Source of the DNA: Candidatus Zixiibacteriota bacterium
GTDB lineage: Bacteria; Zixibacteria; MSB-5A5; GN15; FEB-12
Direction: 5' to 3'
NCBI GenBank assembly: GCA_034003725.1
Contig: JAVEYB010000004.1
Coordinates: 236,853-300,852, forward strand
DNA: 64,000 nt
The translations under genes were made by a program, and so were the position numbers. This document shows, in pieces, positions 8,295-17,340 of the stretch; position 1 is the stretch's first letter, and each line of letters starts with the position of its first letter. The notes under the pieces were generated by a model that saw nothing but the letters and a program-made list of their open reading frames with translations, was not told the DNA's origin and searched no databases.

Positions 8295-8889
8295 GACGCT
8301 CGCAGCGCAGATAAAATATCTTCCTCCCCTCCTCGCGCCATTTCTGCTCGAAAAACGAGGGAAAGTAGTCCTCGATTTGCCCCTGTCGGGCGAAGGGATC
8401 GCCGACATTCCTGAGCACCGGCACCGCTTCGAGGTTCTCGACCACCCACCGGGCGTAGGGCTCGAAATCGGTCGCGAAAAAAAACGACCCGGTACTCGTA
8501 AGCAGTCCGCCCAGCATGGTGAGAAACTCGGCAGTAAGCAGCCGATGCGGTGCATGTCGATCCTTCGGCCAGGGATCGGGGAACAGGACGTAGACCCGCT
8601 CGAAGGACTTCGGGATAAAAAGCCGGGGAATGGCGATCTGCGCAGCCGCACCAATCAGCGTGATGTTGCCGATCCCACGCTTCGTGATTCGAGGGACGAG
8701 TCGGTAGTACCGCTTCCGGGCAAGCTCGACCGCTACGACGTGACGATCCGGGTAGCTCTCGGCAAGGGCCATGAGAAAGTCACCGCGACCGGGGCCGATT
8801 TCAAGGAAGTCGCCCGCGATCTTCTCCAGCGGCTCCGGATGAAAGAGGATCGGTTTGCGGCTTTCAAATTCGTAGGGGAAGTGCTTCAT
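8278..8889 (-). CDS. trmB: tRNA (guanine-N7-)-methyltransferase
   Basis: A 203-residue SAM-dependent methyltransferase of the TrmB family, which makes m7G46 in the variable loop of tRNA. Visible family marks are the SAM motif FLEIGPGRGDFL, the acidic VAVE, the signature YVLFPDPWPKDRH, FATDFEPYA, and the C-terminal region ending near the substrate loop. Length fits the family. It is a stand-alone gene convergent with the glycosylase, whose 3' end it overlaps by 17 bases. Confidence 0.93.
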   Translation of the reverse strand: MKHFPYEFESRKPILFHPEPLEKIAGDFLEIGPGRGDFLMALAESYPDRHVVAVELARKRYYRLVPRITKRGIGNITLIGAAAQIAIPRLFIPKSFERVYVLFPDPWPKDRHAPHRLLTAEFLTMLGGLLTSTGSFFFATDFEPYARWVVENLEAVPVLRNVGDPFARQGQIEDYFPSFFEQKWREEGRKIFYLRCERLTPAG

Positions 8890-8988
8890 CCCGACACCAT
8901 GTCACGGCTCGTTGTCATGTGTCGGGAAAATACGGTAATCGACTGGAAAAGCAACGCCGGAATGACGGGGATATCACCCGGACCCGGC

Positions 8989-9708
8989 TCACAGGAGGGA
9001 AATCAGTTTCTCGACGATCTCCGTGTTTTTGAACGGCTTGGCGATAAATCCGGAAGCCCCCGCGCTGAGGATCTTTCCCTGCCCGTACTTTTCCGATTTG
9101 CCCGTGATCATCAGCACCGGAAGGCGCGGAAGGTTCTCCCGAATATGTTTCAGCAGGTCCAGTCCGCTGCGCTCCGGCATTTCGATGTCGGAAATGACAA
9201 TACTGACACGAGTGGTTTTCAGTACTTCAATCGCTGCATCGACACCGGCGGCGGCCACCGCGGAAAAGCCTTCGCGGTGAAGTATCTTCATCAGTAAATC
9301 ACGTATTACCGGATCGTCGTCGACGATCAGCACATCCGCGTATGCGTCGGAGACCAGACGATGCAGTTTGTCTCGCAATGAGTCGGATTCGACCGGCTTC
9401 GCGATGAAATCTTCGGCTCCCGCTTCGATTGCCTTGAGCACGGTCGGCGCGTCGCAGGATGCGCTGCAGACGAGCACCGGTGTCCCGCGGAGCCGGGGAT
9501 TACCGCGCACCACTTTCAGCAACTGAAAACCATCCATCCCCGGCATCGCCAGATCGGTGATGATCAGCTTGTACTGTGCGCGCGAAGAAAGCCGCGCGAA
9601 TCCCTCGGTCCCGTCGGCGGCCCGCTGCACCGGGCACTCAGAATCGTCCAGCGCCGACGATATGGCTTTGACGGTCTCTTCGTCTTGTCCGATCACGAGT
9701 ATCGACAT
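8989..9708 (-). CDS. Double-receiver response regulator without output domain
   Basis: A 239-residue protein made of two CheY-like receivers in tandem. The first (1 to about 120) has phospho-acceptor D52 in IITDLAMPGMDGF but a weakened acidic pocket (GQDEE). The second (about 125-239) is complete, with D130-D132, D174 in VISDIEMPERSG and the AKPF lysine. There is no DNA-binding or enzymatic output, so it probably works by protein contact in a phosphorelay. The start at 9708 is set by GGGAGGAAG just before it; the longer frame to 9927 has an unlikely N-terminus. No histidine kinase is adjacent. Confidence 0.85.
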   Translation of the reverse strand: MSILVIGQDEETVKAISSALDDSECPVQRAADGTEGFARLSSRAQYKLIITDLAMPGMDGFQLLKVVRGNPRLRGTPVLVCSASCDAPTVLKAIEAGAEDFIAKPVESDSLRDKLHRLVSDAYADVLIVDDDPVIRDLLMKILHREGFSAVAAAGVDAAIEVLKTTRVSIVISDIEMPERSGLDLLKHIRENLPRLPVLMITGKSEKYGQGKILSAGASGFIAKPFKNTEIVEKLISLL

Positions 9709-10065
9709 GAATACTTCCTCCCACCCAGTCTGGAGCGACCCACCGGATGTGGAATCAAACACCTCAGTACGGTTGTCATGGTCTCTGATCGATGATGTCT
9801 TGGCGTGTCTATGAATAACATCGGCGGAACAGGAGTGCAGTTGAGGACAAATCGCGAGACCGAAACTTACCTTCGTTGCAGAGCCGGATCGACGGTCGTG
9901 GCGGGGTGTGCGAATATTGGGCAACAATGGTCCGTTTTACCCCTGTTTAAGGCTTGACGCGGTTGGCCCTCGCGCCTTTCTTGTCCCTCACCAAACCAGC
10001 CGGTCGCGACCGGGCGGACCGGGACCGCGGCGGGTGGTTCTCAGGCAAGGAGGTGCCACGGACAG
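9709..10065. other. Divergent intergenic region upstream of the pnt operon
   Basis: About 357 bases carrying the start signals of the double-receiver gene (minus) and of the transhydrogenase operon (plus; AAGGAGG at about 10048-10054 before the ATG at 10066). TTGACG at 9954-9959 could be a -35 for pnt, but no good -10 follows at the right distance. No gene or RNA recognised. Confidence 0.5.
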
Positions 10066-11268
10066 ATGGCTGACGCCAAACCGACTCTTATCCTCGGTGT
10101 TCCCCGAGAGACGTTTCCGGGTGAACGCCGGGTCGCCCTGATTCCTGATCTCGTGCCATCGTTCGCCAAGCTCGGATTTTCCGTGATCGTCGAAAGCTCT
10201 GCAGGAGCCGCCGCGGGATTCGGCGACTCCGATTTCACGTCCCGGGGCGCCGACATCGTGAACTCGCGCGATGAGCTGTTTCGCCGGAGCCGGATCATCG
10301 TGCAGGTACGAGGGTACGGGGCCAATGTCGAGGCCGGTCGGGATGATTTGTCGCGTCTGCAGCCGGGCCAATTCCTGATCGGTCACCATGACCCGCTGGC
10401 ATCGTTTCGGGCGATTCGCGAACTGGCCGGTACGCGCGCCACGGCGTTCGCTATCGAGCTGCTTCCGCGCATCACGAGGGCGCAAAGCATGGATGCGCTG
10501 TCGTCAATGGCTACCGTTGCCGGTTATAAGGCCGTCCTGATGGCCGCCGATCACCTGAACCTCATGTTTCCGTTGTTGATGACAGCGGCCGGCACGATCT
10601 CTCCGGCGCGCGTATTCGTGATCGGGGCGGGAGTTGCCGGACTGCAGGCCATTGCCACCGCGAGGCGGCTGGGCGCCCTCGTCCAGGCATACGACGTACG
10701 ACCCGCCGCGAAAGAGCACGTACTCTCACTCGGCGCCCGCTTCGTCGAGATGGAAATCGAGACCGCCGACGCAGAAGACAAAGGCGGTTATGCGCGTGAG
10801 CTTGGTGAAGACTTTTATAAAAAGCAGCGCGAGTTGATGGCGCGCGTCGTTAAGGACGTCAACGTCGTTATCACGACCGCCGCTATACCCGGCAAGAAAT
10901 CTCCGATCCTCATCACTGAAGACATGGTTCGCAACATGACCGCGGGCTCGGTTATCATAGATCTTGCCGCTGAGCGCGGCGGTAACTGCGAACTGACTGA
11001 AGTCGACAGGACCGTCGAAAAACACGGGGTCGTCATCATGGGACCATCCAACCTGCCGTCCACCGTACCCAGACACGCCAGCCAGTTATATGGCCGAAAC
11101 CTGCTGGCCTTTGTGCGAACGCTGGTCAAAGACGGCGCCCTGACTGTCAATACGGACGATGAGATCATCCGCGATACGCTGCTGACCCGCGACGGTTCGG
11201 TCGTCAACGACCGCGTGAATCAGTTGCTCAACGGACCCGGTTCGGACGCAGAAAGGAGCGTTAACTGA
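10066..11268 (+). CDS. pntAA: NAD(P) transhydrogenase subunit alpha, soluble part
   Basis: A 400-residue protein of the alanine dehydrogenase/PNT family: an N-terminal half with ETFPGERRVALIPD and the NAD(H)-binding Rossmann half with VIGAGVAGLQAIATARRLGA. It is the NAD(H)-binding domain I of the proton-translocating transhydrogenase, which uses the proton gradient to reduce NADP+ with NADH. Alpha is split in two polypeptides, as in many bacteria. The ATG follows AAGGAGG. The stop overlaps the start of the next gene (TGATG). First gene of a three-gene operon. Confidence 0.93.
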   Translation: MADAKPTLILGVPRETFPGERRVALIPDLVPSFAKLGFSVIVESSAGAAAGFGDSDFTSRGADIVNSRDELFRRSRIIVQVRGYGANVEAGRDDLSRLQPGQFLIGHHDPLASFRAIRELAGTRATAFAIELLPRITRAQSMDALSSMATVAGYKAVLMAADHLNLMFPLLMTAAGTISPARVFVIGAGVAGLQAIATARRLGALVQAYDVRPAAKEHVLSLGARFVEMEIETADAEDKGGYARELGEDFYKKQRELMARVVKDVNVVITTAAIPGKKSPILITEDMVRNMTAGSVIIDLAAERGGNCELTEVDRTVEKHGVVIMGPSNLPSTVPRHASQLYGRNLLAFVRTLVKDGALTVNTDDEIIRDTLLTRDGSVVNDRVNQLLNGPGSDAERSVN

Positions 11269-11549
11269 TGGAACTGTTTGTCATCCTGCTGACGATATTC
11301 GTGCTGTCCGTCTTTGTCGGATTTGAGATCATCACCAAGGTCCCGCCGACCCTGCACACGCCGCTCATGTCCGGTTCGAATGCGATTTCGGGCATTACGC
11401 TGATCGGAGCCATGATCTCGGCAGGAACGCAATACTCGACCCTGACAACATGGCTCGGCCTGGCAGCGGTGATCTTCGCAACCATCAATGTGGTCGGCGG
11501 CTTTCTCGTCACGCATCGCATGCTCAGGATGTTCAAGAGGAAAGACTGA
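11268..11549 (+). CDS. pntAB: NAD(P) transhydrogenase subunit alpha, membrane part
   Basis: A 93-residue protein with about three membrane helices (FVILLTIFVLSVFVGFEI; ISGITLIGAMISAG; LGLAAVIFATINVVGGF) and the C-terminal THRMLRMFKRKD that is typical of the small membrane part of alpha. It forms part of the proton channel with PntB. Its ATG shares a base with the preceding stop and it lies three bases before pntB. Confidence 0.92.
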   Translation: MELFVILLTIFVLSVFVGFEIITKVPPTLHTPLMSGSNAISGITLIGAMISAGTQYSTLTTWLGLAAVIFATINVVGGFLVTHRMLRMFKRKD

Positions 11550-11552
11550 TCC

Positions 11553-12944
11553 ATGCTGTCACTGGTCAATCTGGCATACCTGCTCGCCTCGGTGCTGTTC
11601 ATCTTCGGACTCAAAGGCCTGGCACACCCGCGCAAGGCGGTTCGGGGAAACATCCTCGGTTCGCTCGGCATGTTTATCGCCGTGGTCGTGACGCTGCTCG
11701 ACCGCCATATCGTCAGTTATGAAATGATTATCATCGGGGTCGCGGTCGGTTCGGCGATCGGCGCGATTCTGGCGGTGAAAATCGAGATGACGGCGATGCC
11801 GCAGCTGGTGGCGCTGTATAATGGCTTCGGCGGGATAGCCTCAGTGCTGGTTGCATCCGCCGCGTTGGTCGAAACGCTCGGCGGACATATCGGCGCCTCA
11901 GTCGATTTGCAGTTCTCCATCGCCACCGTCGCCACCGCAGTCGTCGGCGCCGTGACCTTCTGGGGCTCGCTGGTCGCCTTTGCCAAGTTGCAGGGACTGA
12001 TCGGCGATGCCGCCGTGCTCTTCCCGGGTCAGAAATACCTCAACGCGGTCCTCGCGACAGCCAGCGTCGCGCTGGGCGTCTGGATTGTGATCGACCCGTC
12101 GATGACCACGGCATTCTGGGTCCTGATCGGCGTGGCGTCGATTCTCGGAGTTACGCTCGTTATCCCGATCGGCGGCGCCGACATGCCGGTCGTGATTGCC
12201 CTGCTCAACTCCTATTCGGGCATCGCCGCCGCCGCGACCGGTTTCGTATTGAACAACAACGTTCTGATCATTTCCGGGTCGCTGGTCGGAGCCTCGGGGA
12301 TCATCCTCACCAACATCATGTGCAAGGCGATGAACCGCTCGTTGACCAACGTCCTGTTCGGCGTGCTCGGCCCGACCAGCGAAACGGCGTCGGCCGACGA
12401 AGTCTACGCGGGCAAGGTCAAGGCGACGTCCGCCGAGGAGATCGCGATGCTTTTCGACGGCGTGTCGCGCGTCGTGATCGTTCCCGGTTACGGCATGGCC
12501 GTGGCGCAGGCGCAGCACGCTGTCTGGGACCTGTCGACCCTGCTGGAGTCGCGCGGCATTGAAGTGGAGTTTGCCATCCATCCGGTGGCCGGGAGGATGC
12601 CCGGACATATGAACATACTGCTGGCCGAGGCCAATGTGCCGTACGACAAGCTCAAGGAAATGGACGAGGTCAACCCGACCTTTGCGCAGACCGATGTCGC
12701 GATCGTGATCGGCGCCAACGACGTTGTCAACCCGGTCGCACGGACCGATCCGAAATCACCTATCGCGGGAATGCCCATTCTCGACGTCGACAAGGCCCGC
12801 ACGGTAGTGGTGGTGAAGCGGAGTCTCTCTCCCGGTTTTGCCGGGATCCCCAACCCGCTGTTTGCTGCGGACAATACGGTGATGTATTTCGCCGACGGAA
12901 AGAAGGCTGTGCTGGATATCATGGCCGCCGTCAAAGAATACTGA
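11553..12944 (+). CDS. pntB: NAD(P) transhydrogenase subunit beta
   Basis: A 463-residue membrane protein: about nine N-terminal helices forming the channel part, then the soluble NADP(H)-binding domain III with VIVPGYGMAVAQAQ, HPVAGRMPGHMNILLAEA, VIGANDVVNP and the C-terminal VVVVKRSLSPGFAGI. It completes the transhydrogenase with PntAA and PntAB. In this window it offers a route between the NADH pool and the NADPH that the hydrogenase at 38757-43284 may use or make. A terminator follows. Confidence 0.94.
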   Translation: MLSLVNLAYLLASVLFIFGLKGLAHPRKAVRGNILGSLGMFIAVVVTLLDRHIVSYEMIIIGVAVGSAIGAILAVKIEMTAMPQLVALYNGFGGIASVLVASAALVETLGGHIGASVDLQFSIATVATAVVGAVTFWGSLVAFAKLQGLIGDAAVLFPGQKYLNAVLATASVALGVWIVIDPSMTTAFWVLIGVASILGVTLVIPIGGADMPVVIALLNSYSGIAAAATGFVLNNNVLIISGSLVGASGIILTNIMCKAMNRSLTNVLFGVLGPTSETASADEVYAGKVKATSAEEIAMLFDGVSRVVIVPGYGMAVAQAQHAVWDLSTLLESRGIEVEFAIHPVAGRMPGHMNILLAEANVPYDKLKEMDEVNPTFAQTDVAIVIGANDVVNPVARTDPKSPIAGMPILDVDKARTVVVVKRSLSPGFAGIPNPLFAADNTVMYFADGKKAVLDIMAAVKEY

Positions 12945-12970
12945 TCGAAGCCACGCGAGCTCGATCGAAC

Positions 12971-13000
12971 GCCCCTGCAACGCGCGGGGGCTTTTCTTTG
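12971..13000 (+). terminator. Rho-independent terminator of the pnt operon
   Basis: GCCCCTGC and GCGGGGGC-like arms around a short loop, followed by TTTTCTTT, 27 bases after the pntB stop. Confidence 0.85.
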
Positions 13001-13382
13001 ACGACCGGGGGGCGCGACGGAACTGATCGCGCTGCTCCGCCGCCGACATCGGTCAATCCGTATCGGGGAACGGAACCCAAGGGCACACCAACCGACATCC
13101 GCCTCCCCGGTCGCTGCTTCAATGCTGCTGCGCGCTGTCGCGAACTGTCGGCCGCGGACAGCCGGGCATTGGGTTTGCGGCGCCGACACGCTCCGATTTC
13201 CCTGGCTTCGCGGCCAGAACGCGCCGACTGCCGGCATCTCGCACGCGGCGTTTTCGGCCAAGGAGGAGGCCGATATCGGGCTTTCGGCGACGGCACTGAG
13301 GGAACCGCCGCCGTGCGATCCCGCGCGCACGTGCGCACATGATAGACGAAGATACTCCCTGTTTGTTTGACCGAATCGCGGA
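13001..13382. other. Intergenic region between pntB and the S41 peptidase gene
   Basis: About 380 GC-rich bases between two convergent terminators. Several short frames cross it on both strands but none has a ribosome binding site together with plausible composition. No RNA gene, repeat or mobile element recognised. It may be a decayed gene, but nothing in the sequence shows of what. Confidence 0.5.
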
Positions 13383-13421
13383 TGAAAGAACGGCCCGCCG
13401 CTACTGGGAACGACGGGCCGT
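13383..13421 (-). terminator. Rho-independent terminator of the S41 peptidase gene
   Basis: Arms ACGGCCCG and CGGGCCGT (13390-13421) followed on the minus strand by TTCTTTC. It lies about 45 bases after the stop of the minus-strand peptidase gene. Confidence 0.75.
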
Positions 13422-13464
13422 CCGCGGGAGAGACACTAAGAATGCACTGGAGGACAGGGCAACA

Positions 13465-14865
13465 TCAACCTTCAGCAGTTCTCATCGATTCATCGGTCTG
13501 TCCGTTGTCATAGTGGCCAACCACCTTGACCGGGTTGCCGGTCACGTCGGTGACGATCTCGATACGGAAGTAATCCACATCGTCAAACCGGAACAAGGTT
13601 TCCGTCATCGGCACGGCCTTCATTTTGGGCCGGTCGCCGCGCTGATACCACAACGCGCCGCCCTCGACCCACAACCGGCGGTCCTCATAAACGCCCGCGT
13701 AGGACGCCAGCTTCTCAGAATCGATGACAACCGGCTTGTACGCGGCCTCGAGGCCGGCGATCACCCAATCGTACCGGAGTTTGATTTCCGGATCGGTCGC
13801 TCTCTCTTTGAGCTTTCCCAGCGCCTCGATATAGGCGCGGTCCAGCGCCTGAGCCGCCGGGACCTCGATATCGGGCGCGACACCGGTGCCCTCCCAGTTC
13901 GTGCCCGTGATCGGGTTGATCGCGCGTCCGAACGGAATACCCGCCCCCACGTTCAGGCTGGCAAAAAAGTGGCTTTCCACCGGATGAGCCCCGCCACCCG
14001 TGGTCTCACCGATAAGAGTCGCTCGTTTGAGGTTTTTGAGATTGTAGCTGAACTCTTCGGCTCCCGAAAACGTGCGATTGCTGGTCAGAACATAGATGTC
14101 GACATGACTGAGCCTCGGTCCGTCAACCGAGGCCGCCGTCCAGAATTGCTTGATCGAGTCCGTCCTTCGGATGTAGAAGCTGTTCAGGTGCACGGGCTCG
14201 TCAAAGAAGTAACTGGTTATCAGTTGGATCAGCGACGGCGAGCCGCCCCCGTTATCGCGAAGGTCGATAATCAAGGCGTCGCAGCCGGCCAGAAAGTTCA
14301 TCGCCGCCACTGCCGTCGGTCCGGCCATCGATGCATCGACAAACTGGTTGAATTTCAGGTACCCGACATTGCCTTCGAGTATCTCAATCTTCTTGTACAT
14401 GAAATTCTGTTTGGCCAGCCGTTTCCGCATCTCCTCCAGCCTCTGCGCCTTCTGCTCGTCCGTCGGCTCGTCGGACGTCATCTGCGCCAGGTCCTCGTCG
14501 GAGAGGTAGCGAATTCCCAGGTGTCGATCGTGGCAGACTCCGCGCAGATCCTCAGTCAGCGCAAACGTAAATTCGGGAACGGTACTCAGGTCCTTGTATT
14601 TTCCCTGCTTGAGGTTCTTTCGCATCGTCTTTTCCATCTCTTTGGCCATCTCGGGAAACACGTAATATTCATTCAGGGCCAAAGCGATGGAATCTATGAT
14701 CTCGGCGCGAAGGGCGTCATCGCACCGCCTTACTTCTTCACCCTGCCCTTGCAGTACGGCCTGCGACCGGGCGGTGTCCGCAAAAACGAGCACGGCCACA
14801 ATCGCGGCGACCACAACCAGCCCCGTACGCAGAGCACCTGCTCCCCGCCTCACGTAAACTTCCAT
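13465..14865 (-). CDS. S41-family (tail-specific/IRBP-type) exported peptidase
   Basis: A 466-residue protein with an N-terminal signal segment (GLVVVAAIVAVLVFADTARS, cleavage near RSQA). An IRBP/S41 N-terminal helical region precedes the peptidase core with LIIDLRDNGGGSP, the nucleophile region TFSGAEEFSYNL and GETTGGGAHP. A C-terminal region of about 100 residues resembles the small add-on domain with YAGVYEDRRL seen in many S41 proteins of this type. It probably cleaves peptides in the periplasm or outside the cell. The start at 14865 follows GGAGG; GTG 14883 is an alternative. It lies just downstream of a MarR-type regulator gene on the same strand (33 bases), so the two may be co-transcribed. 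Confidence 0.85.
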   Translation of the reverse strand: MEVYVRRGAGALRTGLVVVAAIVAVLVFADTARSQAVLQGQGEEVRRCDDALRAEIIDSIALALNEYYVFPEMAKEMEKTMRKNLKQGKYKDLSTVPEFTFALTEDLRGVCHDRHLGIRYLSDEDLAQMTSDEPTDEQKAQRLEEMRKRLAKQNFMYKKIEILEGNVGYLKFNQFVDASMAGPTAVAAMNFLAGCDALIIDLRDNGGGSPSLIQLITSYFFDEPVHLNSFYIRRTDSIKQFWTAASVDGPRLSHVDIYVLTSNRTFSGAEEFSYNLKNLKRATLIGETTGGGAHPVESHFFASLNVGAGIPFGRAINPITGTNWEGTGVAPDIEVPAAQALDRAYIEALGKLKERATDPEIKLRYDWVIAGLEAAYKPVVIDSEKLASYAGVYEDRRLWVEGGALWYQRGDRPKMKAVPMTETLFRFDDVDYFRIEIVTDVTGNPVKVVGHYDNGQTDESMRTAEG

Positions 14866-14898
14866 CGTCGTTTTTACCTCCACTGCATGTTGGTCTGA

Positions 14899-15420
14899 CT
14901 ATCTCGATGACCGCCTGCGTGCCGGATTTGCCTTCGCATCCCGCCGCAGCGCTGTCGAAACCCGTTCATACATGCTTCGCTCGTCCAGGACCGCCTCAAG
15001 CCGGTCGAGCGCCTCAATCCAATCCAGCCCGCTTTCCGTCATCGCGTCCCTTGATTTCTCGGAGACGATCTGCCACACGGGCCGGAGGCGCTCGAACAGG
15101 CGCCGTCCGCCCGGTGTCAGCGACAGCAGGCGGCGGCGCTCGTCGGTCGGATCGCGCCGCGAGTGCACCAGTCGGTGCCGCGACATCGCCCCCACAATCT
15201 GATTGACCGCCGGATGCGTCAGCCCCAGCCGGTCGGCCACATCGGTCACACCCAGCGGCGACTGTTCCGCCAGCAGGTACAAGACCAGAAACCAGCGCGA
15301 CTCGAAATCGGTGTCGAGTTCGGCGTATACTCGTGACATGTCCCGATATAACCGGTCGCTCAGCCGTTTCAAACGGCTGGCAAACGCCAGCGGGCCGAGT
15401 CGACGAACCAGATCGGACAT
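14899..15420 (-). CDS. MarR-family transcriptional regulator
   Basis: A 173-residue winged-helix regulator: helix 'RWFLVLYLLAEQSPLGVTD', the DNA-recognition part VADRLGLTHPAVNQIVGAMS, and the wing RRDPTDERRRLLSLTPGG, which is the MarR signature. The chosen start has AAGGGA about nine bases upstream; a GTG at 15444 would add eight residues. A 24-base near-perfect palindrome lies just upstream (15457-15480), so the gene is probably self-regulated. The S41 peptidase gene follows 33 bases downstream and may be under the same control. Confidence 0.88.
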   Translation of the reverse strand: MSDLVRRLGPLAFASRLKRLSDRLYRDMSRVYAELDTDFESRWFLVLYLLAEQSPLGVTDVADRLGLTHPAVNQIVGAMSRHRLVHSRRDPTDERRRLLSLTPGGRRLFERLRPVWQIVSEKSRDAMTESGLDWIEALDRLEAVLDERSMYERVSTALRRDAKANPARRRSSR

Positions 15421-15456
15421 CGAGGCAAATCCCTTCTTGGTCACCTGTTTGCGGAC

Positions 15457-15480
15457 ATTTACGTAAGCGCTTACATAAAT
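15457..15480. promoter_or_regulatory. Palindromic operator upstream of the marR-type gene
   Basis: Half sites ATTTACGTAAGC and GCTTACATAAAT form a 24-base inverted repeat with no spacer and a single mismatched pair. Size and place, about 37 bases before the start codon, fit a MarR dimer site used for autoregulation. Confidence 0.7.
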
Positions 15481-15524
15481 GTTTCGAAATACTCGTCGGT
15501 TTGAAAGTGCGGCAATCCTGCGGG

Positions 15525-16079
15525 TTAGTCCGTCGGCGGGGAGCCGTAGAGGAATGCGCCGGGGAAGTCGGCGGCAACCGCCTTCTGCTTGCCGGTCCAG
15601 TGTTCGATCGAGATTCGGTACACCGTGATCTGCGACAGTTCCTTATCGGTCACCGGGCGATAATGCCGGCCCGGCTCGAGGTGCGGGAAGTACTTCCGGT
15701 TCAGCGCTTCCATCCCCCGGCGGCGCTCCGCCATATCGTCCACGATCGAAATCGTGCCGAAAAGCACGACCGACGAAAACTCGACACTGAACTCGCGCGC
15801 CTCCTCCGCCGGCAACAGCCGCCCCATGGCGGCCGCGGTCGCGCTCACCGGGCAATCGGGCGTACTCTCGACGATTGTGCGAAGCGTGCCGTTGGGGGCC
15901 GTGTGGAAGTAAATCGCATGCGGTTCGGAGAGGTAGACAAACGTGTTCGTGTTTATATGGGGCCGCCCGTCGCGAATAAGGGCTAAAGCCAGATATGGCG
16001 CCTCGGTGATGTGCTGTACGACCCACGTGTCCTCTTTGGCCCGGTCCTGACGGCGAATGGGCGGATAGTCTGGCGCCAT
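15525..16079 (-). CDS. Pyridoxamine 5'-phosphate oxidase-related flavin/split-barrel protein
   Basis: A 184-residue protein of the FMN-binding split barrel group. Typical features are the N-terminal ALALIRDGRPHINTNTFVYL segment, the strand YFHTAPNGTLRTIVE, and SSVVLFGTISIVDD, as in PNPOx-like and 5-nitroimidazole-resistance-type proteins. The true substrate is unknown; many such proteins reduce small molecules or bind haem or F420. The start at 16079 follows AGGAAGGA. It lies ten bases downstream of an Lrp-type regulator gene on the same strand, so the two form an operon. Confidence 0.75.
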   Translation of the reverse strand: MAPDYPPIRRQDRAKEDTWVVQHITEAPYLALALIRDGRPHINTNTFVYLSEPHAIYFHTAPNGTLRTIVESTPDCPVSATAAAMGRLLPAEEAREFSVEFSSVVLFGTISIVDDMAERRRGMEALNRKYFPHLEPGRHYRPVTDKELSQITVYRISIEHWTGKQKAVAADFPGAFLYGSPPTD

Positions 16080-16089
16080 ATGGTCCTTC

Positions 16090-16572
16090 CTACTTTCGCT
16101 TTCGTTTGGTGACGTCGATATTTCCCAGCGGCAAACGCGACGTCTCCTTATACGTTTCCAGAACAATAGTTGTTCGCGTCGACGTGATGGTTTTGATCAA
16201 GCCGATCGGGTCGCGAAGCAGGTGCGACAGCGCCGGCGTGTCTTTCACCCGCACTTTGATGAGGTAGCAGTCCTCGCCGGCGATATTATGCACTTCCTGT
16301 ACCTCCGGTATCTCGACGAGCTGTTCCGCGGTTTCATCGCTTCCCACCGGCTCGTTCGTCTGCACGTAAATGTACGCGGTCAGACCGAGTTCGACCGCGT
16401 CCGCGCTTATCCGTGCCTCATAACCCGTCAGAATGCCCCGCTCCTCCAGTTTGCGCATGCGTTCGCCGATCGCCGATGTCGCCATGCCGACTTTCCGGGC
16501 AATCGACGAACTCGGGATTCGGGCGTTTTGCTGCAGCAGGCTGAGGATCTGGCGGTCTATGTCATCAATCAT
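16090..16572 (-). CDS. Lrp/AsnC-family transcriptional regulator
   Basis: A 160-residue regulator with the AsnC-type HTH at its start (MIDDIDRQILSLLQQNARI, then SSIARKVGMATSAIGERMRKLEERGIL) and a C-terminal RAM ligand domain (VEIPEVQEVHNIAGEDCYLIKV). Such proteins respond to amino acids or related metabolites. The ATG follows AAAAGGAG; the open frame extends upstream without support. It is first in a two-gene operon with the flavin-binding split-barrel gene, its likely target. Confidence 0.9.
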   Translation of the reverse strand: MIDDIDRQILSLLQQNARIPSSSIARKVGMATSAIGERMRKLEERGILTGYEARISADAVELGLTAYIYVQTNEPVGSDETAEQLVEIPEVQEVHNIAGEDCYLIKVRVKDTPALSHLLRDPIGLIKTITSTRTTIVLETYKETSRLPLGNIDVTKRKRK

Positions 16573-16800
16573 AGCTGGGAATCTCCTTTTCGTCTCCCCT
16601 ACGTAACTCGTCGCCGACCCGCAGATCAATGCCTTTTTTTCGGTGTCAAAAGTCGCCCGCAGTATCTCTTTTGGAAAGAGCACCGCGTGACAGTATGGAT
16701 CAATCAGCCTATGATACCGGCGTATTGAGCACACCGTTCGGCCGTGTCAGCCGCGGACAGGTTGAGGATGCCACCGTTCCACCGGGAAGGAGACCCCGCC

Positions 16801-17318
16801 ATGGCACATGTATTCACTGTAGACACGTTGTGGACGATTCATTTTAGGGCAAAATCGGCATTCCGTGGCGCGGTTCTGGCGACGATGCTGGTCGCAGGGC
16901 TTGCGTCCGCACCAATCGCAGGCGGCGCCCCGGAGCCGGGTACGTATCCGTACGAAACGAGCTGTGGCTTTTGGGACCGAACGGGACTCTCGCCGTTGAC
17001 AAGTTCGAGCTGAACGGCCAATACCTGCGCCGGCGCGACGACAACCCATGGTTTACCGCCGACAAGCCGTCGAGGCTTATCGATACCGACGGCGGGCTCG
17101 CGGAACTGCTGTACTGGCCCGACGGCGACCGCAGCCGCTGGTACGCGACCGCGCTCTACAACTGGGTCGACTCCGACGACGACAATCAGGACTACGAACG
17201 AATCACCGGCCACCTTGGATGGGTGCTTCGTACGAACCTTCGACTTATCGTCGAAAACACGTATGACATCGAAGAGGAAGAAAACCAGTTCCTGATCGGG
17301 TTCATTTCGGCCTTCTGA
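16801..17318 (+). pseudogene. Broken porin-like outer-membrane gene (signal peptide and C-terminal barrel in different frames)
   Basis: The first part (16801-17013) starts at an ATG with GGAAGGAG upstream and encodes a signal-peptide-like N-terminus (AVLATMLVAGLASAPIAGG) before running into a stop. The second (in another frame, about 16971-17318) encodes strands such as FELNGQYLRRRDDNPWF and YATALYNWVDSD and ends in the aromatic QFLIGFISAF pattern of outer-membrane barrels. Joined they give only about 170 residues, too short for a porin. The simplest reading is an internal deletion with loss of frame. A strong terminator follows directly. The alternative, two small genes, is less likely because the second lacks a ribosome binding site. 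Confidence 0.6.
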
Positions 17319-17340
17319 TCGCAAAGTGCACCCAAATTGA

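Noticed and set aside
9954..9982. TTGACG as the -35 of a pnt promoter
   Set aside because: No acceptable -10 lies 16-18 bases downstream.
13001..13382. Several short frames between pntB and the S41 peptidase gene, for example 13122-13370
   Set aside because: None has a ribosome binding site or protein-like composition, and the frames overlap one another on both strands.
13339..14898. A 519-codon plus-strand frame opposite the S41 peptidase
   Set aside because: Shadow of the peptidase gene, which has a signal peptide, ribosome binding site and terminator in the right direction.
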